Of a DNA stretch of 20,034 bases, positions 14,206 through 20,034 are shown piece by piece. The position numbers were made by a program, and so were the translations under genes. Location of the stretch: positions 1 through 20,034 of the forward strand of contig CABQIM010000027.1 of the NCBI GenBank assembly GCA_902464375.1, read 5' to 3'. How positions within the stretch are numbered: the first letter of the stretch is position 1; each line of letters opens with the position of its first letter. Source of the stretch: an uncultured bacterium. Lineage in GTDB: Bacteria; Cyanobacteriota; Vampirovibrionia; Gastranaerophilales; Gastranaerophilaceae. Under the pieces are notes generated by a model. The model had not been told where the DNA came from. It made no database searches and saw only the letters and a program-made list of their open reading frames with translations.

Positions 14206-15156
14206 TTATTTTCTATATTGTGCAATTTTAGTTGCAATAAAGCTATCTGTCAGATTGTTTTGTTCTTTCTCTTGAGTGTCTTTGTTAACTAACATTAATT
14301 CATCCAATTCCTTTGTTTTAGTTGCAATTTCATTTGTTAAATAATACTTTAAAGCATCTATAGCAGACGCACCTGTTTGTTGGGAGTATATATGTGTTTT
14401 TTCAAAATATTCATCAACTAATTTATTGGAATCTAATGACTCACCGCGTAAGTTCGCACATTTTTTCTGTAAAGTAAGCAAATCAATTCCTTGCATGTAT
14501 AGCTCTTTATTTTCTAATCCATCAATAGAGTTCAATAAGTTTTTAACTGCATTTGCTTGTATATCCCAATTTTTGCTTAAACTTCCTAATGGATTTACAT
14601 CTTCTAAATCTGCATAAAATTGTTGAGCAATATCATAATCAATATTTTCTGTAATATAATCAAGATTATTAAAAATTGAAACTAATCCCGGATTAGTTAT
14701 GCCAAGGTCTGTAAGAATGTCTTGTGCTGCTTTTGCAACGATACTCTGTTTTTCTTCATATGTAACATACTTTGAGAGTTCTTTTTCATTACTACATCCT
14801 AAGCTGTTCATATAATCTTTGAATCCTTGTTCAAAATCAAAATTATTGACTTTATTGCAATACTCTTGCTTCCTTGCCTCATATTCTTCTAAGCTATAAG
14901 TTTTAGCAGCTTCAAGCGGACTAATTCCCCCCATAGATTCTGCAAGTATTACATTCTTCTGTCTTCCTACATATTCTGAGTATGAACGATAAATGCTATC
15001 ATGATAAGTATGGTTTTCATTTCTAATATTTACATAGTCATTACATATATACTTTGAAACTTCTTTTTGCCTAAGTTTACCTTCAGTATCACCGGAAGTA
15101 TTTTGAGCATAATCTAGTTGATAGTAGTAATTATTTGAGCTTACAGCAGAAACCAT
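14206..15156 (-). CDS. Tandem paralogue A, unknown function
   Basis: 316 residues, no recognised family. It is paralogous to the next gene: both start MVSA(V/I) followed by an Asn/Tyr-rich run. Both share the segment EEYEARKQEYCNKVNNFDFE (about 90-109; B has EEYENRKAIYYEKVNNFNFD) and GFKDYMNSLGC. They end with an identical 13-residue DSFIATKIAQYRK. The middle (about 135-240) has diverged strongly. The protein is soluble, mostly helical and acidic, with no signal peptide. The start is strong: GGGAGGGAG before ATG 15156 and a TATAAT at 15187-15182. Its downstream side has no normal terminator; instead the 88-bp element lies just past the shared T run. Confidence 0.75.
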   Translation of the reverse strand: MVSAVSSNNYYYQLDYAQNTSGDTEGKLRQKEVSKYICNDYVNIRNENHTYHDSIYRSYSEYVGRQKNVILAESMGGISPLEAAKTYSLEEYEARKQEYCNKVNNFDFEQGFKDYMNSLGCSNEKELSKYVTYEEKQSIVAKAAQDILTDLGITNPGLVSIFNNLDYITENIDYDIAQQFYADLEDVNPLGSLSKNWDIQANAVKNLLNSIDGLENKELYMQGIDLLTLQKKCANLRGESLDSNKLVDEYFEKTHIYSQQTGASAIDALKYYLTNEIATKTKELDELMLVNKDTQEKEQNNLTDSFIATKIAQYRK

Positions 15157-15282
15157 TTTCTCCCTCCCATTGCATAATATGATTATAAAAGTGAGTTTGA
15201 TATTTTTTATCCGCTATTTAATGTAAAAAAATGTTAAAAATAGCTACTTGGGTACTATACTCATGACCAGTATTGTATGTAA

Positions 15283-15288
15283 TATAAT
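15283..15288 (+). promoter_or_regulatory. -10 element conserved upstream of both paralogues
   Basis: TATAAT with a conserved TGACCA 13 nt upstream (15264-15269). The region upstream of paralogue B has the same pair (16511-16516 and 16531-16536, 14 nt apart). It points away from paralogue A and toward the 27-codon ORF at 15304. The spacing is not typical of sigma-70, so TGACCA may be a regulator site rather than a -35. Confidence 0.4.
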
Positions 15289-15303
15289 AATGGTGTTATT
15301 ATT

Positions 15304-15387
15304 ATGAAAATCAGCTCTGTTGAAGATGTTAAAGCAAATGCAGACTTAATGAATTTAGTAAATTCCGCTTGGACTACTGCAGCATAA
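15304..15387 (+). CDS. Possible 27-residue peptide
   Basis: The ORF reads MKISSVEDVKANADLMNLVN and then SAWTTAA. It lies between a TATAAT 15 nt upstream and a strong terminator 6 nt downstream, so it would be an independent short transcript. There is no Shine-Dalgarno; the leader would be about 9 nt, so it would need leaderless-type initiation. The homologous position upstream of paralogue B has no such ORF. It could be a peptide, a small RNA, or a relic. No known leader-peptide or toxin family is recognised. Confidence 0.35.
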   Translation: MKISSVEDVKANADLMNLVNSAWTTAA

Positions 15388-15393
15388 GAAATT

Positions 15394-15423
15394 AAAAAAG
15401 GGAAGCATTTGCTTCCCTTTTTT
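15394..15423. terminator. Strong bidirectional terminator between the paralogues
   Basis: AAAAAAGGGAAGC (15394-15406) and GCTTCCCTTTTTT (15411-15423) form a 13-bp stem with a 4-nt ATTT loop and T runs on both strands. It ends the 27-codon transcript (plus) and paralogue B (minus, stop at 15441). Confidence 0.9.
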
Positions 15424-15440
15424 CTTAATCCAAATAGCAT

Positions 15441-16394
15441 TTATTTTCTATATTGTGCAATTTTAGTTGCTATAAAACTATCATCAATGTTAGTTTGTTC
15501 ATTAGATGTATTTTTTTCTGCTAAAAGTGACTCTAATTCACTCAATTCTTTAATTCTCAGCTCTAATTCAGCAGGTAGGTATTGTTTTAAAAAATGTTTC
15601 ATATCTATCCCACCTTCAGAAAACATATAATCTTGGTACTTTTGAATAAAGTAACTTTCGTAATCAAATGATATCTCATTTCCCAGCTTTTTTTCACAAT
15701 CCTCTTTTTTGCAATAGACTTCATATAAATCAAGTCCCATACACACCAAATCTTTATCTTCAGAAGCAATGCTTGAATCATTTATGAGTTGTTTTAAAAC
15801 CTCTACTTCTTCTTCAAATCCTTTTGCATTATCATAACTCTGTAGAAAGTTCTGTATTTCTGCCACGCTTTTTCCATCAAACAACTTATCAAATTCGTAT
15901 TCAGGTAATATACGCCCCATCCCATGTATTCTACCGTTTAGGCCAATTAGGTGGCTAGATGCACTCAACGTTGCAATTTGTTTTAAGTCTTCTACACTTT
16001 CATAGCAATTTCCTAAAGCTTGTAATTCTGTTTCGTCTTGGCAACCACGACTTTTTAAATAGTCCTGAAAACCCTTATCAAAATTAAAATTATTCACCTT
16101 TTCATAATAAATAGCTTTCCGATTTTCATATTCCTCAATACTTAATTTTGAAGCATCATCTGCTGTAGGTGCAATAATTTCTTGTTTTAAGAGTTTCTTT
16201 TGCGTGCGGACATAATCATTATATGATAAGGCTTTGTAAATATTATTATTATCAAAACTCATATAATCATTAAATATATCAATAGCAGTTTCTTTAGCAG
16301 AATACCTACTATTATCATTCACACCTTCATTTCTATTTTGTGTAATTAAATATGATTGGTAATAGTTAGTATTAGTATTGATAGCTGATACCAT
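15441..16394 (-). CDS. Tandem paralogue B, unknown function
   Basis: 317 residues; homologous end to end with paralogue A but strongly diverged between about 130 and 240. It begins MVSAINTNTNYYQ and ends IDDSFIATKIAQYRK. It has extra Cys residues in the centre (YCKKEDCEKK) and a helical, Leu/Glu-rich stretch near 275-300 that could form a coiled coil. No signal peptide or membrane span. GGAGGG precedes ATG 16394. A 53-nt block covering the last ten codons, the stop and 23 nt of 3' UTR (15418-15470) is identical to that of paralogue A (14183-14235). Upstream non-coding DNA is also homologous to that of A, so the duplication took in promoter and terminator regions. Confidence 0.75.
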   Translation of the reverse strand: MVSAINTNTNYYQSYLITQNRNEGVNDNSRYSAKETAIDIFNDYMSFDNNNIYKALSYNDYVRTQKKLLKQEIIAPTADDASKLSIEEYENRKAIYYEKVNNFNFDKGFQDYLKSRGCQDETELQALGNCYESVEDLKQIATLSASSHLIGLNGRIHGMGRILPEYEFDKLFDGKSVAEIQNFLQSYDNAKGFEEEVEVLKQLINDSSIASEDKDLVCMGLDLYEVYCKKEDCEKKLGNEISFDYESYFIQKYQDYMFSEGGIDMKHFLKQYLPAELELRIKELSELESLLAEKNTSNEQTNIDDSFIATKIAQYRK

Positions 16395-16425
16395 TTTTTA
16401 CCCTCCAAGTCAAAATCTCATTAAG

Positions 16426-16453
16426 ATTATAAGAGTAAACTTTAAGTTTTCAA
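16426..16453 (-). promoter_or_regulatory. Promoter of paralogue B
   Basis: TTGAAA (16453-16448), a 16-nt spacer and TATAAT (16431-16426) on the minus strand, about 31 nt before the ATG. In paralogue A only the TATAAT is conserved (15187-15182). The rest of 16395-16567 is homologous to the region upstream of A. Confidence 0.6.
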
Positions 16454-16567
16454 TCCTCTATTTAATATAGAAAAATAAAAAATAACCTACCTACCTAGCT
16501 AGTATGTACATGACCAATATTATGTGCTAATATAATGCTGTGTTACTCTGATAGACAGGATAAGCTT

Positions 16568-16655
16568 GTAGGTCGTGTTGGACTATTGTCATCCAACACG
16601 ACTAATACATAAATTGTAATGTCGTGTTCAATGAAAATTGTTGAACACGACCTAC
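16568..16655. repeat. 88-bp double-hairpin element, copy 2
   Basis: 87/88 identical to 14092-14179 and in the same orientation. It lies about 20 nt beyond the end of homology upstream of paralogue B, so the two copies bracket the duplicated pair. Confidence 0.85.
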
Positions 16656-16716
16656 AACTGCAACATTTCTTATTTTAAGAATATCACTCCAAAATACAAA
16701 TCGCTGAAATCCAGTA

Positions 16717-16737
16717 ATATAAACAAAAAAATATGCC
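16717..16737 (+). repeat. Copy of the tRNA-Phe 3' flank
   Basis: 21 nt identical to 16849-16869, which covers the last bases of tRNA-Phe plus its T-rich trailer. Similarity continues weakly into the tRNA T arm (AACTC, TTGAA). It is followed by a perfect hairpin TTGAAACGAT (16748-16757) / ATCGTTTCAA (16763-16772). Confidence 0.6.
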
Positions 16738-16818
16738 AAGAACTCTGTTGAAACGATTGATTATCGTTTCAATAGAGGAAGTCGAGTTCGCTTTTGCGAC
16801 GAGACGTATATTAGATAT

Positions 16819-16830
16819 AATTCCGAGTTG
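16819..16830 (+). repeat. Inverted 12-nt copy of the tRNA-Phe T arm
   Basis: AATTCCGAGTTG is the exact reverse complement of 16871-16882 inside tRNA-Phe. In the primary transcript it could pair with the T arm/acceptor strand and compete with tRNA folding, or it could be a recombination relic. Confidence 0.5.
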
Positions 16831-16865
16831 TGGTTATTGATGGTAGTTATATAAACAAAAAAATA

Positions 16866-16938
16866 TGCCGCAACTCGGAATTGAACCAAGGACACAGGGA
16901 TTTTCAGTCCCTTGCTCTACCAACTGAGCTATTGCGGC
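16866..16938 (-). tRNA. tRNA-Phe (GAA)
   Basis: 73 nt without encoded CCA. Acceptor arms GCCGCAA and TTGCGGC pair fully, with discriminator A. The D arm is AGCTCAGTTGGTAGAGCA. The anticodon stem GGGA...TCCC carries loop CTGAAAA, giving GAA. The T loop is TTCAATT. A run of T follows the 3' end directly, serving as terminator. Confidence 0.96.
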
Positions 16939-16983
16939 ATATTTATTTAATTTTAACTCGACTAACTTAAAAGCCGTAAGTCT

Positions 16984-17011
16984 ATTGTACTTGCTAAATA
17001 TAATTAATCAA
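16984..17011 (-). promoter_or_regulatory. tRNA-Phe promoter
   Basis: TTGATT (17011-17006), a 16-nt spacer and TACAAT (16989-16984) on the minus strand. This gives a 5' leader of about 40 nt for RNase P removal. Confidence 0.5.
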
Positions 17012-17031
17012 GTCTTTTTTTAGAAAAAATA

Positions 17032-17057
17032 ATAGGAAGAGCAAAGACTCTTCCTAT
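17032..17057 (-). terminator. infC terminator
   Basis: ATAGGAAGAG (17032-17041) and CTCTTCCTAT (17048-17057) form a perfect 10-bp stem with a 6-nt loop. On the minus strand it is followed by ATTATTTTTTC. It closes infC 10 nt after its stop, so rpmI and rplT are not cotranscribed. Confidence 0.88.
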
Positions 17058-17067
17058 ATATTATATC

Positions 17068-17610
17068 CTAATTCTGTGGAGCAAGCCAAGCTGTTACGTT
17101 TCGACCTTCTACCATCGGTTTCTTTTCTACTGTAACAGGGTCATTAGCTAAATCTGCAATAAATCTGTTTGCCAATTCTACTGCTAAACTAGAATGCTGC
17201 ATTTCACGACCTCTTAACATTACAACAATTTTAACTTTGTTGCCTTGAGAAATGAATTTTCTGATATTTTTCAATCTTACTTCATAATCGTGAGTATCAA
17301 TCTTATAGCGAACTTTTACTTCTTTTATATCAATTACGTGCTGTTTTTTCTTAGCTTCTTTAGCTTTCTTTTCCAACTCGTACTTATATTTTCCGTAATT
17401 TAATATCTTTGCTACAGGAGGGGCTTGATTAGGGCTAATTACAACCAAATCTAAATCTGCTTCTTCTGCCATTCTCATTGCTTGTGATGTAGGCACAACG
17501 CCGTGATTATTACCTTCTGCGTCAATTAATCTAACTTCTCTTGCTCTAATTCTTTCATTTATTAGAGGTTTGTCCTTGCCTTTGTTTTGGCTTCTTTCTT
17601 CGTTTGCGAT
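17068..17610 (-). CDS. infC: Translation initiation factor IF-3, non-canonical ATC start
   Basis: IF-3 binds the 30S subunit, blocks 50S joining and checks the initiator codon. The frame gives 180 residues from ATC 17610, the same length as E. coli IF-3. The N-terminal domain contains PLINERIRAREVRLID and GVVPTSQAMRMAEEADLDLV. A Lys-rich linker (KKAKEAKKKQ) precedes the C-terminal domain with KEVKVRYKIDTHDYEVRLKN and the MLRGREM motif. Upstream the frame reaches TAA after eleven codons, with no ATG, GTG or TTG between. AAAGGAG lies 8 nt before ATC, so ATC is the best start. The first canonical codon (GTG 17496) would delete the conserved N-terminal helix. Rare AUU/AUC/AUA starts on infC underlie IF-3 autoregulation in other bacteria. 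infC stands alone, preceded by a regulator gene and followed by tRNA-Phe. Confidence 0.93.
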   Translation of the reverse strand: MANEERSQNKGKDKPLINERIRAREVRLIDAEGNNHGVVPTSQAMRMAEEADLDLVVISPNQAPPVAKILNYGKYKYELEKKAKEAKKKQHVIDIKEVKVRYKIDTHDYEVRLKNIRKFISQGNKVKIVVMLRGREMQHSSLAVELANRFIADLANDPVTVEKKPMVEGRNVTAWLAPQN

Positions 17611-17618
17611 AACTTGTT

Positions 17619-17625
17619 CTCCTTT
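17619..17625 (-). promoter_or_regulatory. infC Shine-Dalgarno that fixes the ATC start
   Basis: AAAGGAG on the minus strand, 8 nt from ATC 17610-17608. No canonical start codon lies within range of it. Confidence 0.85.
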
Positions 17626-17651
17626 TATTTTATTATCTTTTTACAATATTT

Positions 17652-17679
17652 ATAATATCATGCTTAAGCCATTTTTCAA
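17652..17679 (-). promoter_or_regulatory. infC promoter
   Basis: TTGAAA (17679-17674), a 16-nt spacer and TATTAT (17657-17652) on the minus strand. It lies in the 76-nt gap after the four-wHTH regulator gene, so infC can be transcribed independently. Confidence 0.5.
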
Positions 17680-17686
17680 GTATTTA

Positions 17687-18739
17687 CTAGTTTTCCATGC
17701 TAGAAGTATAAGCCGGATTAAGAGCTAGCCATTTATATGTTTCATTAATTTGTGGAATATCCATAACAAAAGTGCCGCCATAACGTCCTCTGGTAAAAGT
17801 TATATAGCCTTCATCAGCCAAATTATCCAGAGCTTTTTTAATCGTTTTTGCGCTGACTTGATACATCTGCGCAAACTCTGTAATTGCCGGCAATTTAACC
17901 CCGACTTCGCAATTATCAGCAATATAATGTCTGATTTTCTGTTCTACACGTTCGTAAAAATACAACTCATTTTTTGCAGAACCTCCAATCACAACCGTTC
18001 CGTACTGTCCGCGTCTGGTAAACAAAATACCGTCTTTTGCTAAAAGTTTAATCGCGTCATGTATAGTTTTTACGCTTACACCAAATTTCTTTGCCAAATC
18101 AAAATTTGCCGGCAATTTATCACCAATTTTGCATTCTTCTTCAACATATTTTTTAAGATTCGCTGCAATTTTCTCCACAAGCGTTTGAAGCTCAATTTTT
18201 TCAATATCAAAATCTAAATTACAAACAACAAACGCACTGCCCTCTTTTTTAATAATTCCATCCGTAATCAAACTACTAATAGCCATACGTGTTGTCGCAG
18301 CAGAAATTCCGATAATATCGCCCAATTTTCTTGTTGCAGGCAGATAATCACCACTTTTATATCCGTTCTTAACCAAAAATTCTTTAATCGTTTCTACTGC
18401 CATTTCACGCTTGGAAGTCAATTTTTCTGCGGAATTATTTTCACTTGCAGGTTTGATATAAGTCCCAATCCTTTGTTTAGATTCAACCAGACCATAATCT
18501 TCAACGTTTCTAAAAACGTTTTGTATAGTACCTTTGCTCACACCGATATGGAATGCCAAGTCTTCTTTTAACGGCAACAAATCATAAGGCTTAATACTTT
18601 TTGTACTAAGCGATTTCTCTATCCAACTTATCAACCAGTCGGATATCTTATTTACTTTATTTTCGCCGGATAGAAAACTGTGTACGTGCGGTGACATTTC
18701 TGCAACCGTAATACGTCGTGGCGCACTATTCTGTGACAT
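17687..18739 (-). CDS. Regulator made of four tandem GntR-type winged-helix domains
   Basis: 350 residues holding four GntR-like wHTH units: about 31-96, 112-173, 186-251 and 262-326. Each has the same plan. A first helix leads to a 'G..LP' turn (LLPLKEDLA, YLPATRKLG, KLPANFDLA, KLPAITEFA). A recognition helix follows (GVSKGTIQNVF, GISAATTRMAI, GVSVKTIHDAI, QVSAKTIKKAL), then a 'GxG/GxYG' wing (RIGTY, KEGSAF, RRGQYGT, RGRYGGT). GntR proteins normally have one wHTH plus an effector domain (FadR, HutC, MocR); no effector domain is present here. Domains 3 and 4 are the most alike, and domain 2 has the poorest wing. A good promoter and AAAGG precede ATG 18739. The targets are unknown. Confidence 0.85.
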   Translation of the reverse strand: MSQNSAPRRITVAEMSPHVHSFLSGENKVNKISDWLISWIEKSLSTKSIKPYDLLPLKEDLAFHIGVSKGTIQNVFRNVEDYGLVESKQRIGTYIKPASENNSAEKLTSKREMAVETIKEFLVKNGYKSGDYLPATRKLGDIIGISAATTRMAISSLITDGIIKKEGSAFVVCNLDFDIEKIELQTLVEKIAANLKKYVEEECKIGDKLPANFDLAKKFGVSVKTIHDAIKLLAKDGILFTRRGQYGTVVIGGSAKNELYFYERVEQKIRHYIADNCEVGVKLPAITEFAQMYQVSAKTIKKALDNLADEGYITFTRGRYGGTFVMDIPQINETYKWLALNPAYTSSMEN

Positions 18740-18770
18740 AAAAAACCTTTATTATTGGATTAATATTCTA

Positions 18771-18799
18771 AATATACCCTATAATATAAAAACATTCAA
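18771..18799 (-). promoter_or_regulatory. Promoter of the four-wHTH regulator
   Basis: TTGAAT (18799-18794), a 17-nt spacer and TATATT (18776-18771) on the minus strand. The surrounding 18740-18865 gap is extremely AT-rich with several short AAAATATTT-type inverted repeats. These could be autoregulatory sites, but they are also expected from composition. Confidence 0.55.
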
Positions 18800-18865
18800 G
18801 AGAAAAAAGAAAAATATTTATATTTTGTAATATTATAAAAAATCATATAAAATATTTTTGTTTTA

Positions 18866-20034
18866 TTAAACTACTTTTATACGTCCTTTAGCTCCCAGTT
18901 TTATACTAACTTTTTTCAATTCATCCATAAATCTGGATTCTATATCATAATCACTTTTGGCAAAATAAGGCTTCGTATACAGCATAGTTTTTCTACCCAA
19001 AATATCCGTACTTACGTAAATACTTGTATTTGCAACACAAATACCATCGTGCATAATATTTAATGAACTATTTGTATTAACAATCGTTAACTTATTCGGA
19101 TCAATTTCTAGAGTTTCATTAGGGTTAAATTTAGGTCTATAAAAATCTTCTACATCACTGTTTGGATTTTTATTTAGCCACATGTGTATTTCATCTGCAA
19201 TTTCTTTTTTACTTTGTGGTGGTTCCATTTCAAATAAATATTCCGGCATTCCAAAGTCAATAAGCTGCTTTTTAAATTCTGGAGAAGCTTTACTTAAATC
19301 TCCTTCTGCTGCCACTGCAATAAATTCCATTGGATTATTATAAGCATAGCTTATATGTTCAAGTGGTATACCAATTTTTACAAAGTCTTCGTAGAATTTA
19401 GATTCTCTAACGTTAAGCACCGGTGTTTTAACTTCTGCAGTAATATCCGACAGCACTAAATCATATACTAGAAAATCTTCAGGAAATTCATCAATTCTAT
19501 TAAAATCATTAGTATGAGTAAGTTCATGTCTTAGTGCGTACATAACTTGCTCAAAACCATCTAATGATATAGCTCCAGAATCATAACATTCTGAATAACC
19601 TGCACTATTCCCTTGACCATAAGCACTGGTGTAATCTATATAATCTGATTTTGCTTGCATTATATCTATTACCGGAGGTCTTTTAAAATTTCCACCGCTT
19701 CTTTTATTCCATTCGGCAAATTCATCATATATAAAGTTTAAGTTTGTTTCTGCGTTGTCTAAATTTTTAGGTAAAAATATTTTTACTCCAAAATCATTAC
19801 TAATATCAGAACATTTTTGTTTTATATTCGCAGGTACATCTAATGCATCCAAATATTCCTTATAGAATTTTGTAGAATATTCATTATTATACTCTTTGCA
19901 ATACTCAACAAGAACATCATATTTTTGTTCTAAAATAAAATCTTTCATATGATTTTCAATATCACCTATTCCAAAATCTGTAGATTTTTTATCAGATTTT
20001 AAAATATTTAGCAATTTAGGATATTTTTTTAAAT
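18866..20034 (-). CDS. HExxH zinc-protease-like protein, 5' end outside the window
   Basis: At least 389 residues. The frame stays open to the right edge; TTG 20014 has no ribosome site, so the true start is probably beyond the window. Counting from that TTG, residues 160-168 are ALRHELTHT, a HExxH zinc site with His163, Glu164 and His167. About 60 residues later NNPMEFIAVAAEGD supplies a candidate third ligand, Glu230. That arrangement (ALRHE..H, then PxEFxA...E) recalls gluzincin toxins with an anthrax-lethal-factor-like catalytic domain. The C-terminal ~95 residues (IDPNKLTIVNTNSS onward) look like a separate beta-rich unit. No signal peptide can be judged. Family naming is tentative; a zinc peptidase is likely. 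Confidence 0.6.
   Translation of the reverse strand, partial: LKKYPKLLNILKSDKKSTDFGIGDIENHMKDFILEQKYDVLVEYCKEYNNEYSTKFYKEYLDALDVPANIKQKCSDISNDFGVKIFLPKNLDNAETNLNFIYDEFAEWNKRSGGNFKRPPVIDIMQAKSDYIDYTSAYGQGNSAGYSECYDSGAISLDGFEQVMYALRHELTHTNDFNRIDEFPEDFLVYDLVLSDITAEVKTPVLNVRESKFYEDFVKIGIPLEHISYAYNNPMEFIAVAAEGDLSKASPEFKKQLIDFGMPEYLFEMEPPQSKKEIADEIHMWLNKNPNSDVEDFYRPKFNPNETLEIDPNKLTIVNTNSSLNIMHDGICVANTSIYVSTDILGRKTMLYTKPYFAKSDYDIESRFMDELKKVSIKLGAKGRIKVV

Overview
This window is low-GC DNA, densely coding on both strands. It carries bacterial housekeeping genes (rplI, proS, ribF, prmA, infC, tRNA-Phe) mixed with genes I cannot match to a named family. A large AsmA-like protein points to a diderm envelope. 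The low GC, short structured intergenic repeats, small orphan proteins with stereotyped N-termini, a short TspO and a solitary infC fit a gut-type non-photosynthetic relative of cyanobacteria (Vampirovibrionia/Gastranaerophilales). That taxonomic guess is inference, not something proven by the sequence.

Layout. Positions 1-2662 (minus strand) hold a partial MetE/UROD-like gene, rplI with its own promoter and terminator, and proS. Positions 2663-3151 are repeat-rich spacer. Positions 3152-5184 (plus) form a compact operon: an 80-residue orphan, ribF, and a formyltransferase overlapping ribF by 16 nt. Positions 5191-6417 (minus) hold two orphan membrane proteins. Positions 6465-7274 (plus) hold an unaccompanied MalG-type ABC permease. 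Positions 7275-11400 hold a CheD-like protein and the AsmA-like protein (both minus), bounded by two inverted copies of an 80-bp repeat. Between these two genes is a plus-strand transcription unit that looks like a roughly 100-nt structured small RNA. Positions 11532-13239 (plus) hold prmA, a short tspO with its start codon inside a hairpin, and a small orphan. Positions 13246-16866 look accessory: a zinc-ribbon protein, palindromic elements, and two diverged tandem paralogues bracketed by nearly identical 88-bp double-hairpin elements, next to tRNA-Phe. Positions 16866-20034 (minus) hold tRNA-Phe, infC, a regulator made of four winged-helix domains, and a 5'-truncated HExxH protease-like gene.

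The points most worth following are: the ATC start codon of infC; the putative sRNA at 8337; the four-wHTH regulator without an effector domain; the CheD-like Cys/His protein outside any chemotaxis locus; the tandem paralogues sharing a 53-nt identical 3' block and flanked by repeat elements beside tRNA-Phe; and the short 'VSA' N-terminus shared by three otherwise different proteins.
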